This document shows positions 1 to 9,726 of a DNA stretch of 64,000 nt, in pieces. Location: contig NZ_AVHW01000095.1 in NCBI RefSeq assembly GCF_000449425.2, positions 83,323 through 147,322 of the forward strand. Reading direction: 5' to 3'. Within the stretch, counting starts at the first letter, position 1; each line of letters begins with the position of its first letter. Source of the DNA: Clostridioides difficile CD160. GTDB taxonomy: Bacteria; Bacillota; Clostridia; Peptostreptococcales; Peptostreptococcaceae. Below the pieces are notes generated by a model, which searched no databases, was not told where the DNA came from, and worked only from the letters and a program-made list of their open reading frames with translations. A program made the position numbers and the translations under genes.

Positions 1-533
1 TCTGGTATTTCATCTTCTAATTTTACTCTTAAGGCATCAATATTTGCACTTATAGGTACAGTTCCAAGTATAGTTTTTGTATACTTAGTTTCCATATTCT
101 CAAGAGGAATGTCAAAGTTCACCCATGGTTCTAACATGTTTTTATTGTTATTCAATAGATTTATGTTAGTCCTTATTGTACCTATCTCCTTATGTAGAGT
201 GTTTAACTCTAAAGCTTCAGCATAAATTTGCTCTTCTTTTTCACTATCAATTCTGTTAAACTCTCTTTTTGGTGCAAACATGGCTTTCTTTTGTTTCACT
301 AGTGAAGAAACAATGTTAATTGCTTGATTTACATGAGACATCTTCTGCTCTAGCATTATAACTTCTGATTCTTCACTATCTTTTACAAGATAATTTTTTA
401 ATTCCTCCTCCTCAGTAAGAAAGGCACTATCATCAATCTGAACAAACCCACGGTTCATAAGTAGCTTTAAAATCTGGCTTTTTTGAGCTTCTAAGCCAAC
501 AATAGATATTTTGTTCATATTAACTATTGCCAT
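1..533 (-). CDS. ntpI: V-type ATP synthase subunit I (N-terminal part, cut by window edge)
   Basis: The reading frame is open from the ATG at 533 to the left edge, giving about 177 residues of what should be a roughly 650-residue protein. It begins MAIVNMNKISIVGLEAQK, the typical opening of the V/A-type ATPase a/I subunit, and continues into a coiled-coil cytoplasmic region. The C-terminal membrane half, which would carry ion translocation, lies outside the window. The ATG sits one base after the stop of the upstream stalk-subunit gene, so the two are translationally coupled in one operon running leftward. In clostridia this complex is an ATP-driven H+ or Na+ pump or synthase; the direction and ion cannot be read from this fragment. 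Confidence 0.88.
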   Translation of the reverse strand, partial: MAIVNMNKISIVGLEAQKSQILKLLMNRGFVQIDDSAFLTEEEELKNYLVKDSEESEVIMLEQKMSHVNQAINIVSSLVKQKKAMFAPKREFNRIDSEKEEQIYAEALELNTLHKEIGTIRTNINLLNNNKNMLEPWVNFDIPLENMETKYTKTILGTVPISANIDALRVKLEDEIP

Positions 534-534
534 A

Positions 535-846
535 TTATCTCACTACCTTTCCAATAACCGCTTCAATTGCCTTACTTTTTCTTTCTTTAGCAGTTTTTTC
601 AATTTTCAGACATTCACTTTTAGCATCAGCTAAGATTTTATCAACCTCCACCTTACTGTCGGTGACTGCCTTCTCAATAAGAGTTTCTTCCATAAGCTTT
701 GCTTGCTTTTTTACATCAGCAAAGATGCTTTCACATTGGTTTACAGCATCAGCTCTGATAGACTCTGCATCAGTAACAGCTTTAACTTTGATACTGTCTG
801 CTGTCTGCTCTGCCTCAACAATGCTTTTTATTATTTCAAAAGCCAT
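535..846 (-). CDS. V-type ATP synthase peripheral-stalk subunit (G/H-like)
   Basis: This is a 103-residue, charged, Ala/Glu/Lys-rich protein predicted to be almost entirely coiled coil (for example AEQTADSIKVKAVTDAES and KKQAKLMEETLIEKA). It fits the small peripheral-stalk subunit (AhaH/NtpF type) that usually opens V/A-type ATPase operons just before subunit I. I chose the ATG at 846 because AGAGGTG lies seven bases upstream; an in-frame GTG at 855 overlaps that ribosome binding site and is unlikely. It is the first gene of its operon, since over 600 bases upstream are non-coding. The family is called from size, composition and position rather than a catalytic motif. Confidence 0.75.
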   Translation of the reverse strand: MAFEIIKSIVEAEQTADSIKVKAVTDAESIRADAVNQCESIFADVKKQAKLMEETLIEKAVTDSKVEVDKILADAKSECLKIEKTAKERKSKAIEAVIGKVVR

Positions 847-1474
847 CCAAATCACCTCTCTTACCTTTTTACTATGTATATAACCAATTAGATTTTTTTA
901 TTCTAATTAGATTACTACCTCATTGTTAAAGTATAAACAGCATTTTTATATAATAATTAATATTTTTCAACGTTTATTTCTTAATAAAACATATTTTAGA
1001 ATAGTACTTACTTAGATTTATATCCTGTTTTGACTTACTTTTAGACTATGACATGAGTATGATTTTTAAATATCATTATTTTCAATAATTATAATTTAAA
1101 GCGATATAGTTTGTCAATAGCGTTATTCTGTTTTAAAATTAACGTTTTATCGACATTTTAAATTTTTATTTTAATTTTTTTCTACATATAATTTTATTTA
1201 TTACATATAAAATATTTTTATTTGTTTTTTCAACACTCATAGTACTGAAACTTATTGTTTTTTTGAATTTTTAGAAATATCTCTCATTATTTCATCTAAG
1301 TTTTATAAATCATTGGGCTATATCGATTTTTGTCACCTTATTTTTAGTCTAATTTTTTATATTTACTTAGAAAGAAATTAATATTTTTTAAGATTGATAA
1401 AATTTACACTTATATCTGATATTTTTATTTGAACTAGCTATATTAATTTTAAATTGATAATATATACAGTTACT
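847..1474. other. Intergenic region, no gene seen
   Basis: This 628-base, extremely AT-rich gap lies between the V-ATPase operon and the Nif11-like gene. I see no open frame with a ribosome binding site and no strong hairpin. The promoter of the V-ATPase operon must be near 880-1000, but I could not find a convincing pair of -35 and -10 boxes. The size leaves room for an untranslated RNA; nothing in the sequence demands one. Confidence 0.5.
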
Positions 1475-1750
1475 TTATATATTCGACAACATTATGAAAA
1501 AATCCTCGTACCAATCACTCCAATCTTCAATAGGATATGCTGCTCCACCATTTACACTTTTCAATAGATTTGATGTATATTCTTCTCCTATAGAAAAAAG
1601 CTCACCTACTGTTATATTGTAACCTTTAGATGTAGCCACTTTACAAAATGAATCCATAACATCACGTTGTTCTCTTGTTTTTATAAGCTCTATTTTAAAT
1701 TTCTCATCTTTTCTGGCTGCTTCTAAAATTTTAATTAACTTTTCATTCAT
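1475..1750 (-). CDS. Nif11-like leader-peptide family protein (possible orphan RiPP precursor)
   Basis: This is a 91-residue protein. Residues 1 to about 68 resemble the Nif11-like leader domain (start MNEKLIKILEAARKDEKFK, then a GYNITVGELFSIGEE segment), followed by an NGGAA double-glycine motif. After the GG a 22-residue acidic, aromatic tail follows (AAYPIEDWSDWYEDFF and six more residues). The ATG at 1750 has a strong AAGGAGG upstream; longer in-frame starts would run into the terminator hairpin of the preceding gene. In known systems Nif11-type leaders guide modification enzymes and C39 peptidase transporters cut after GG. No such partner is adjacent, and the tail has no Cys, so lanthionine or sactipeptide chemistry is unlikely. 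A non-RiPP role is possible. Confidence 0.62.
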   Translation of the reverse strand: MNEKLIKILEAARKDEKFKIELIKTREQRDVMDSFCKVATSKGYNITVGELFSIGEEYTSNLLKSVNGGAAYPIEDWSDWYEDFFIMLSNI

Positions 1751-1787
1751 TATATGTTCCTCCTTTTGATAATCATTATATAAAAAT

Positions 1788-1818
1788 GAAGCCATCTTAA
1801 AAAAACTAAGATGACTTC
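1788..1818 (-). terminator. Rho-independent terminator of the L,D-transpeptidase gene
   Basis: Near-perfect inverted arms at 1788-1799 and 1807-1818 (GAAGCCATCTTA against TAAGATGACTTC) are followed on the minus strand by ATTTTTAT. It lies 27 bases past the transpeptidase stop and separates that gene from the Nif11-like gene. Confidence 0.8.
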
Positions 1819-1844
1819 ACTTAATGTCTATAGTAGTACATTCC

Positions 1845-3254
1845 TTAATATAAAATAATTGGTGTACCTGGTTCTATATTTTCATATATCTTCTTTGCTT
1901 TAGAAAAAGGTGTATTTACACATCCATGCGAACCTGAAGATCTATATATACCTCCACCAAAAGAGCCTCTCCAAGTAGCATCATGAATTCCTATATTCCC
2001 ATTGAATGGAAGCCAATAGCTTACAGGTGAACTGTAACCTTGCCCAGTTAATGAAACATTTCTAGCTTTATAGTTAAGAGGGTATATACCTGATGGTGTG
2101 GCAAATCCTCTACCTAAATCACCTGTTACAACATCTGTTGATACAAGCATCTCTCCATTTTTAAAGAACCACATATGTTGGTCAGAAAGACTAATCTCTA
2201 CATATGTATTTCCAATATCATCTCTATTACGAGATACAGCTTTTTGTATGTAAATAGGTTCTCTTGTAACATTTTTACCAGCTTTTACAACATCAACCAA
2301 TGCTTTAGCTTCTTTATTTTTGTCTATCAACCAACCATAAATTCCACCTGAAATTGTAATCTCTTTACCTGTTGCAGTCTTAAATGGTCTTGAATCTCCA
2401 AAAGTACTATATTTTTTGCTTAGTCCTCTCGCATATTCAACCATTGCAGCATTATCAAAGCTTATCTCATAATTCTTTTCTGAATCCACCTTTAGCCATT
2501 TGTTAATCTCAACACCATCTAAAGTTTCCTTACGGTCACTAAAATCATATGTAACAACTACACCAACATACTTATCTAATGTCTTAATAGCTTCTTTCAA
2601 TTTTTCTGAATCCTTTGTATTGTTTGGTGCTTCATATACCTTATTTTCTTCTAAAGAAATAGAAGTATCTCCAGAATTAATTGATTTTTGTACTAACTTA
2701 TAAAAATCATCTTTTTTTACTTTGTTTCCAAGTACCTCTGGAACTATAGCATAAGCATTTTTAATACTATCATACTTAGGATAAGCACTCTTAGGTTCTA
2801 CAACTTTTTTACTATCAAAGCAAGCTAGAGAATTAAATCTTTTTTCTAGTAAATCTTTATTATATGAAAGAGTTACCATATTATTATACTCTTTAGATTT
2901 AAATATTCCACCAATCCATCCAAATGCACTCTGGCTATCTTTTATCTTTTGAACTTTATCATCTGGTGTAAACTTCAAATCTATATCCTTTGCTTTTATT
3001 TGCTCTTTCTTATTGTTTCTTTCCTCTAAGTTTAAAGTATAAGAACTAGTACTTGATGTTAATAAATCATTTACTTGCTCAACTGTTTTTCCTGAAGCTT
3101 TAACCCCATTAATAGTTGTTCCAAAGTAAAAATGATTTCTAAAAAAGATTGCCATTCCTATATAAGCTACAACTAAAACACCTACTACTATAGCTATCTT
3201 AACTTTTAGATTTTTTTGCCCACTTTCTTGTTTTACCTCTTTTCCATCAATCAT
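1845..3254 (-). CDS. ldtCd1: L,D-transpeptidase (LdtCd1-like)
   Basis: This 469-residue enzyme forms 3-3 peptidoglycan cross-links outside the membrane. A short cytoplasmic lead is followed by one membrane anchor (about residues 19-39, VKIAIVVGVLVVAYIGMAIF). Next comes a long extracellular region of the peptidoglycan-binding-4 type seen before YkuD domains, then the C-terminal YkuD domain with the catalytic SHGCVN motif near residue 443. The ATG at 3254 has AAGGAAGG upstream. Length, single anchor and locus match LdtCd1 (CD2963 from memory) of C. difficile, an organism known for predominantly 3-3 cross-links. It is a single-gene unit with its own terminator. Confidence 0.9.
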   Translation of the reverse strand: MIDGKEVKQESGQKNLKVKIAIVVGVLVVAYIGMAIFFRNHFYFGTTINGVKASGKTVEQVNDLLTSSTSSYTLNLEERNNKKEQIKAKDIDLKFTPDDKVQKIKDSQSAFGWIGGIFKSKEYNNMVTLSYNKDLLEKRFNSLACFDSKKVVEPKSAYPKYDSIKNAYAIVPEVLGNKVKKDDFYKLVQKSINSGDTSISLEENKVYEAPNNTKDSEKLKEAIKTLDKYVGVVVTYDFSDRKETLDGVEINKWLKVDSEKNYEISFDNAAMVEYARGLSKKYSTFGDSRPFKTATGKEITISGGIYGWLIDKNKEAKALVDVVKAGKNVTREPIYIQKAVSRNRDDIGNTYVEISLSDQHMWFFKNGEMLVSTDVVTGDLGRGFATPSGIYPLNYKARNVSLTGQGYSSPVSYWLPFNGNIGIHDATWRGSFGGGIYRSSGSHGCVNTPFSKAKKIYENIEPGTPIILY

Positions 3255-3629
3255 AATTAAATCCTTCCTTACATTATAATTACCTATGTACCTTATTGCT
3301 TTTTAAACAAAATCACGTTTGCCTTATTTTATATACCCAAATTACTGTAGTATTATTTACATTTTTAAATATAGAGTTATTTCCATCATACTATTTTATT
3401 TTTTAGGTAAAATAGTTATTGTAAATACCTCCTTTCAAAATCCCTTAAATATAGGCTCTGCTATATTAATATATTACCATACTTTTAGGAATCATGGGGA
3501 TATCTATCTATTTTTGTAACTTTAAACTACTTTTTTAAATAAAAGAAAATAATTATTTATTAGTTTACTTATCTTAAATTATTTCTTAAACATTATATTC
3601 CAATCTAACATAACGTTGTTATATACATT
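3255..3629. other. Intergenic region upstream of the L,D-transpeptidase
   Basis: This 375-base AT-rich gap should hold the transpeptidase promoter and the 3' end of the B3/B4-domain gene. A 66-codon plus-strand frame at 3319-3519 has no ribosome binding site and looks like noise. I see no strong hairpin here. Confidence 0.5.
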
Positions 3630-4292
3630 CTATTTAATTATCTTAGTCTCTATATCTTTTCCATCTGCATATTCTTTTAGTAATTCCTTAGCATAATCAA
3701 AATATTCTTCAATATCAGATTCTTGACTAAAAGAAAATATACAAATTAGTATTTCATTTGCGTCTTCTGTTATCATTGCTCTCTCAGAGTCACTAGTTGG
3801 ACTTCCAAATTTACCTAGTGAATCAGATAATATAGGAAGATTTTCTATATTTATTAATTCTTTTCCAATACCTTTATACTGTTCACCTTCGTCTCCTACA
3901 GTAAAACATACTGGTGAATGTAATTTACTTACATTATATGTACCTACTGGATACAACGATTTTATTGATATTAGATTATTTATTTCAACTATATTATTTA
4001 TTGTGTAAAGACCTTTCCCTTGGATAATTCTTCTAATTAATGCTTCTGAAGACGTTCTATATCTACTTGGATTTTTACCAAGTTCTTTATAAGCATTTCT
4101 TGCATCTTTAATCTTATCCAATTTTGTAATGTCTTCAACTTTTAGACTTTGATTTAAAATGTCACAAAACTCGTTTATCTTGTTAATTAATTTTTCTGAG
4201 CTCTTATTTACTGCTACTTTTGCTTGGATACAGCCTAACTTCGCATCAGGCCATCTTTCCTTAAGTTTTTTATCAATACTTACATCTATCAT
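3630..4292 (-). CDS. Stand-alone B3/B4 tRNA-binding-domain protein
   Basis: This 220-residue protein resembles the B3/B4 domain of the phenylalanyl-tRNA synthetase beta chain, found alone in many Firmicutes. Matching features are the ARNAYKELGKNPSRYR segment, the RRIIQGKGLYTINNIVEINN segment and the late SPTSDSERAMITEDANE stretch. In PheRS this domain edits mischarged Tyr-tRNA; stand-alone copies are proposed to act on free tRNA or amino acids, with no proven role. The ATG at 4292 has AGGAG ten bases upstream. An in-frame GTG slightly further out would overlap that site. It is a monocistronic gene on the minus strand. Confidence 0.8.
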   Translation of the reverse strand: MIDVSIDKKLKERWPDAKLGCIQAKVAVNKSSEKLINKINEFCDILNQSLKVEDITKLDKIKDARNAYKELGKNPSRYRTSSEALIRRIIQGKGLYTINNIVEINNLISIKSLYPVGTYNVSKLHSPVCFTVGDEGEQYKGIGKELINIENLPILSDSLGKFGSPTSDSERAMITEDANEILICIFSFSQESDIEEYFDYAKELLKEYADGKDIETKIIK

Positions 4293-4467
4293 ACTTAAAC
4301 AACTCCTATACACTGAATTTTTATTAAAGTTTTTATCATCTATACATTATAGTACTATTCTTTTGTTAATAAAATGTTTATTAGCAAAATAATTTATTTT
4401 TAATACAATCTTTGTAAAAAACTATTACTTTTCCCTTATATAGTCTGCATATGACCAAAAATCAAAA

Positions 4468-4520
4468 AACACTAATTATTTAACAAGAATTTACTAAACT
4501 CAAGTATCTATAATAGTGTT
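4468..4520 (-). terminator. Probable terminator of the EAL-domain gene
   Basis: AACACTA (4468-4474) and TAGTGTT (4514-4520) can pair across a loop of about 40 bases, and the minus strand then reads a T-rich run. It lies just past the stop of the phosphodiesterase gene. The long loop makes this a moderate call. Confidence 0.45.
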
Positions 4521-4538
4521 TTATATAAAATTTAAATT

Positions 4539-6764
4539 TCAATCTTGCAATAAATTTATAAAATTTATACCTGGCATTGGTCTTGCAAAATAGAATCCTT
4601 GGACTAAATCACATCCGAATTGCTTCATTAGCTCAGCTTGAGCCTTACTTTCAACACCCTCTATAGTTACAATTAAGTCTAGGGATTTAGCTAGAGATAC
4701 TATAGATTTTGCTATATTACGACTTCTCTCATCATTTTCTATACCATCAAGAAAAGATTTATCTAATTTCAGTACATCAATTGGCATATCTCTTAAACAA
4801 CTAATGGAAGAATATCCTGTCCCAAAATCATCCATAGAAATAGAAAATCCATACTTTCTTAACTCATTTAAGACATTCTTCAAAATATTTAATTCATTCA
4901 TAGCTACAGTTTCTGTTATCTCCAGCTCAATTAAATCTGAATTTATATTATATTTTTGTATAGTACTATTAATAAATTTTACGATATCTGGTTGGTATAA
5001 TTCAACTCTAGATAAATTCACTGAAACTGGAACTATACTTTTACCTTGTTTTTTCCAGTCAGATAAATCTATACAGACTCTCTCAAACACAAATCTCCCA
5101 ATTTTTAAAATCAATTGACTTTTCTCTGCTATAGGTATAAATATTGCTGGACTTATAAATCCATATTCTGGGTGATTCCATCGTATTAATGCCTCACTAC
5201 CTATCATTTCACCATTTACAAGTGAAAACTTAGGTTGATAATATACCTCAAATTGATTTTTTACTAAGGCTGTTTTTATATCATCTAAAATAATTGATTC
5301 TTCACTAAGCTTATTTCTAACATCCTCATTATAAATAGCATAATTTATATTTTTACCTTTAGCAACAGACCTAGCCATATTTGCCTTATTTACAGCCTTT
5401 TGAATATCTACTTCTCCTTCTTCTACAAAGTAAATCCCAACACACAGAGAAATTTCAAATACTGTATTTAAATTACTTTCAATATTATTTCGTATATTAT
5501 CAAGTTTTCTTATAATTTTATCTCTTCCCTTTTTATAGTCACAGAAAATTGAAAAATAATCACTCGAAAGTCTTGCATATATTTCGCCTTCTGTTAGTTC
5601 CTCTTTTAAAGCCCTTGCTATTGTGATTAACAAATTGTCACCAAATTCGTATCCAAAAGTATCATTAATCATCTTAAAATTATTAATATCAAAATATACT
5701 ATAATATAGTTTAAAGATGGTTTATTTAAAAGATATTTACTACACTCCTTATAAAACTTATTTTGATTTCCTATATGAGTAATCTTATCTTCATAAGCCA
5801 AACTTAATATTTCTTTTTCATTAGATTTTTTTATATACATTATATAGAAAATAATTGTAATAAATACAAATATAATAAATAATACTGCATATACAGCTCT
5901 CTTAATAATTTGCTCTGAATTCTTGAATATAACACTTTCTGGAACTGAAAAAATCAAGTTCCAATCCTTTATATAGTTATTTTTTTCATTTCCATTATCC
6001 ATAGTGGCATATCCTAGATATCGTCTTTCTCTTGAGATTGTTAATATTGTTGCACCTGTTTTATTTTCTTCTAATTTTTTATTTAAATCATTTACCTCTT
6101 TAATATCATTATCCTGTTTTAATAATTCATAAATATTTTTTGATAGTCTGTCCTGTTGAGGATGAAGTATAACTTTCCCATCATTTTTTACAACATAAGA
6201 TATACTATTATCTTCATAAAAAGATACATTTATAAGTTTCATTAAAGTATTGATATCATAGGTACAATATAAAACTCCAACTATTTTATCATTATTTAAT
6301 ATTGGCACTGATATAGTAATCTTTTTTACAGATTTATTTACTTCATCAACATATGGACTTGAAACATAATTTTTACCTTTAATTGAGTTTTTGAAGAATT
6401 CTTTATCCTTAACTGAAAACTTGTTCCCCTTAGTATTTTCTGTATTACCATTTATATCAACTATTGCCATGGTGTAAAATTTTTGATTTTCCATTTCATC
6501 CAAAAGCTTTTTTATTTTTTCTTCATTAGATATGTTTGGATTCGAAGCATAATAACTTGAAAAAATATTTAAAACATCTAAATCTTTTTCAATTTGTCTC
6601 TGGGCTAATTGAGAACCTTGTATTGCAACTTCTTTTATATGTACTTCTGCTTCTGATATAAGAAGATTTTTTGTATTTTCTATATAGATATACCCCATTA
6701 TCAGAAATACTGATGTCAACAAAAGAATTATAATTAATGTAACACTCTTATTTCTCTTCGTCAT
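4539..6764 (-). CDS. Membrane CACHE-GGDEF-EAL protein, probable c-di-GMP phosphodiesterase
   Basis: This is a 741-residue protein. A membrane segment lies near residues 8-28, an extracellular double-CACHE sensor at about 30-280, a second membrane segment near 288-312, a GGDEF domain at about 325-480 and an EAL domain at about 495-735. The GGDEF signature is replaced by RLSSDYF near residue 400, so cyclase activity is unlikely. The EAL domain is intact: EALIRWNHPEYG, an ETVAMNE segment, DDFGTGYSS near 645 and LKLDKSFLD. The expected role is c-di-GMP hydrolysis in response to an external ligand. I recall a C. difficile phosphodiesterase called PdcC at this locus but do not assign the symbol. 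The ATG at 6764 has GGGGAGGAG upstream. No c-di-GMP riboswitch is visible ahead of it. Confidence 0.88.
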   Translation of the reverse strand: MTKRNKSVTLIIILLLTSVFLIMGYIYIENTKNLLISEAEVHIKEVAIQGSQLAQRQIEKDLDVLNIFSSYYASNPNISNEEKIKKLLDEMENQKFYTMAIVDINGNTENTKGNKFSVKDKEFFKNSIKGKNYVSSPYVDEVNKSVKKITISVPILNNDKIVGVLYCTYDINTLMKLINVSFYEDNSISYVVKNDGKVILHPQQDRLSKNIYELLKQDNDIKEVNDLNKKLEENKTGATILTISRERRYLGYATMDNGNEKNNYIKDWNLIFSVPESVIFKNSEQIIKRAVYAVLFIIFVFITIIFYIMYIKKSNEKEILSLAYEDKITHIGNQNKFYKECSKYLLNKPSLNYIIVYFDINNFKMINDTFGYEFGDNLLITIARALKEELTEGEIYARLSSDYFSIFCDYKKGRDKIIRKLDNIRNNIESNLNTVFEISLCVGIYFVEEGEVDIQKAVNKANMARSVAKGKNINYAIYNEDVRNKLSEESIILDDIKTALVKNQFEVYYQPKFSLVNGEMIGSEALIRWNHPEYGFISPAIFIPIAEKSQLILKIGRFVFERVCIDLSDWKKQGKSIVPVSVNLSRVELYQPDIVKFINSTIQKYNINSDLIELEITETVAMNELNILKNVLNELRKYGFSISMDDFGTGYSSISCLRDMPIDVLKLDKSFLDGIENDERSRNIAKSIVSLAKSLDLIVTIEGVESKAQAELMKQFGCDLVQGFYFARPMPGINFINLLQD

Positions 6765-6972
6765 TCTTCTCCTCCCCTAATTAGTCACTACTTTATATAG
6801 CTAACATACCTTATTTAATATAAATTTATCATTTATGTTATATACAAATATACCCAAATACCATATATAAAACCAATCTAATTATCATATAAAACATTCT
6901 TTAACTATTATAATAACACTATTTAATTGAATTTTGAATTAAAGAATAAAAACTATTCATTTTTCCAAATAA

Positions 6973-7016
6973 AAATCCCTTATACAGTAAAATTTTATCT
7001 CATGTATAAGGGATTT
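6973..7016. terminator. Terminator downstream of adhE
   Basis: The 14-base arms AAATCCCTTATACA (6973-6986) and TGTATAAGGGATTT (7003-7016) pair perfectly and are flanked by T-runs on both strands. It terminates adhE leftward, and any rightward transcript too. Confidence 0.9.
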
Positions 7017-7039
7017 TATTTTATATATTTTTTAATAAT

Positions 7040-9693
7040 TTATCTTCCATAATATGAATTTAAATACATATTTTTTATTTCATTCATAAGAGGATATCTT
7101 GGATTTGCTCCTGTACATTGGTCATCAAATGCTTGAATTACCATTTCATCTATTGAATCCATAAACTTAGATTCTTCAATACCAAATTCTTTTATAGTTT
7201 TAGGAATGCCAACTTTACATTTTAATTCTTCAATAGCTACTAGTAAGCTTTGGAATTTCTCTTCATCAGAATTTCCTTTTAAACCTAAGAATGAAGCTAT
7301 TTCAGCATATCTCTTTAAAGCTTCTGGGTATTTATATTGAGAAAATGCCCCCATTTTCTTTGGTGCATCTGAAGAATTAAATTTCATAACCTCTGTTATT
7401 AAAAGAGCATTTGCAACTCCATGTGGTACATGATGGAAAGCACCTAACTTATGAGCCATAGAGTGGCAAACACCTAAAAATGCATTTGCAAAAGCCATAC
7501 CTGCCATTGTAGAAGCATTTGCCATTTTTTCTCTAGCTTCTGGGTCTTTTGCTCCATTATCATATGCACGTGGAAGATATTCAAATATACTCTTAATAGC
7601 TTGTAGTGCTATACCATTTGTATAATCAGTTGCAAGCATAGATACATATGCTTCTAATGCATGAGTCAAAGCATCTATACCAGAAGCAGAAGTTAAACTT
7701 TTTGGCATATTCATCATCATATCAGAATCAACTATGGCCATATTTGGCATTAATTCATAATCAGCTAGTGGATATTTTACCCCTGTGTCTTGGTCAGTTA
7801 TAACAGCAAATGGTGTTACTTCTGAACCAGTCCCTGCTGATGTTGGTATTGCTACGAAATTGGCCTTTTCACCCATTTTAGGGAATGTATATACTCTTTT
7901 TCTTATATCCATAAATCTCATAGCTAGGTCTTGGAAATCTACTTCTGGATGTTCATACAATGTCCACATTATTTTCCCTGCATCCATTGCGCTTCCTCCA
8001 CCTATAGATATTATTACGTCTGGATTAAATTCGCTCATAGCTTTAGCACCTATCTTGGCACATTCCAAAGTTGGGTCTGGCTCTACTTCAAAGAATGTAG
8101 TATGTTTAATATTCATTTCGTCTAATAAGTCAGTAACTGCTTTAGTATACCCATTATTGTAAAGGAATGTATCTGTTACAATAAAAGCTCTCTTTTTATT
8201 CATTACATCCTTAAGTTCTTTTAGTGCTACTCCTAAACAACCCTTTTTGAAATAAACTTTTTCTGGTGCTCTAAACCAAAGCATATTTTCTCTCCTCTCA
8301 GCTACTGTCTTAATATTAAGTAAATGCTTAACTCCTACATTTTCAGATACTGAATTTCCACCCCAAGACCCACATCCTAAAGTAAGAGAAGGAGCTAGTT
8401 TAAAATTATATAAATCACCTATACCACCTTGAGAAGAAGGAGTATTAATTAAAATTCTGCAAGTTTTCATAGCTGAAGTAAATTTATCAAGTTTTTCTCT
8501 TTGATTTACATCATCGATATATAATGAAGATGTATGCCCAAATCCACCATCTTCAACTAACTTTTCTGCTTTTCTAACTGCATCATCAAAATCATTTGCT
8601 TTGTACATTGCAAGTACTGGTGAAAGTTTCTCATGAGCAAAAGCCTCTTCTAATTCAACTGATTCTACTTCACCTATTAAAACTTTAGCATCTTCTGGAA
8701 CTTCAAAACCTGCAAGTTTTGCTATTGTACAAGCTGTCTGACCAACTATTTTAGAGTTTAATCCTCCATTTACCAAAATTACATTTCCCATTTTCTCTGT
8801 TTCATCTTTATTTAATAAATAAGCTCCACGCTCTTTAAATTCTTTTTTAACTTCATTATATACATTTTCTAATACTATAACTGATTGTTCAGAAGCACAT
8901 ATCATACCGTTGTCAAAAGTCTTAGACACAAGAATTGAGTTTACGCAGTTTTTATGTCTGCGCTATCATCAATTATTGCTGGTGTATTACCTGCTCCAAC
9001 TCCAATAGCTGGCTTTCCAGATGAATATGCTGATTTAACCATTCCAGGTCCTCCTGTAGCAAGAGTTAAATCTACCTCTTTCATAACAGTTGTAGTTAAT
9101 TCTAAAGAAGGTTCGTCTATCCATCCAATTATACCTTCAGGTGCTCCAGCTAAAACAGCCGCCTCAAGAACTACTTTTGCAGCTTCTATAGTAGAATTCT
9201 TTGCTCTTGGATGTGGAGAGAAGATTATCCCATTTCTAGTTTTAAGTGCCAATAGTGCTTTAAATATAGCAGTAGAAGTTGGATTAGTTGTAGGTACAAC
9301 AGCTGCAATAACACCTATTGGTTCAGCAATTTTAGTCATACCAAATGCCTCGTCTTTCTCTATTACGCCACAAGTTTTTGTTTCTTTATATGCATTATAT
9401 ATATACTCTGAAGCATAATGATTCTTTATGACTTTATCTTCAGCAATTCCCATACCAGTTTCTTTTTGTGCCATTATAGCTAAAGGAACTCTTTGCTTAT
9501 TAGCTGCTAAAGATGCTGCTAAAAAAATCTTATCTACTTGCTCTTGAGTATATGTGGCAAATATTTTTTGAGCCTCTCTAATTTTTGCTAATTTTTTAAC
9601 TAAAGTTTCAACATTATTTACAACACCTACATTAATTGACATAACCTCATCTCCCTTTATATTTTCTATTATATCCTGTTCTTTATTGGACAT
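7040..9693 (-). pseudogene. adhE: Bifunctional aldehyde-alcohol dehydrogenase adhE, split by a one-base frameshift
   Basis: AdhE converts acetyl-CoA to acetaldehyde and then ethanol with NADH. The N-terminal aldehyde-dehydrogenase part runs 9693-8941 (250 codons) and stops at TAA after the residues ADIKTA. The next frame continues without loss of similarity to 7040 (SKTFDNGMICASEQ, with the catalytic Cys). It ends with an iron-type alcohol dehydrogenase domain (ISIGGGSAMDAGK, SGIDALTHALEAYVS, CHSMAHKLGAFHHVPHG). The expected sequence GCGGTAAAC reads GCGTAAAC around 8942-8946, so one G is missing. The second frame has only a GTG at 8929 and no ribosome binding site. As read, the aldehyde dehydrogenase active-site Cys is separated from its cofactor-binding part. 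The ATG at 9693 has AGGAGG eight bases upstream; an internal ATG at codon 18 also has a fair site. Confidence 0.88.
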
Positions 9694-9726
9694 TTTGACA
9701 ACCTCCTAGAATAGTATTTTTTGCTT

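Noticed and set aside
3319..3519. A 66-codon plus-strand frame, hydrophobic
   Set aside because: No ribosome binding site and composition typical of AT-rich non-coding DNA read by chance.
6765..6972. Possible c-di-GMP riboswitch ahead of the EAL-domain gene
   Set aside because: None of the conserved riboswitch core elements can be seen; the region is plain AT-rich sequence.
8935..8965. Programmed -1 frameshift to make full-length AdhE
   Set aside because: A -1 shift would restore the frame, but no X-XXY-YYZ heptamer is present and the nearby stem lies before, not after, the shift point. A simple one-base loss explains it better.
8954..9418. A 154-codon plus-strand frame opposite adhE
   Set aside because: Antisense shadow; the minus-strand aldehyde dehydrogenase similarity is clear.
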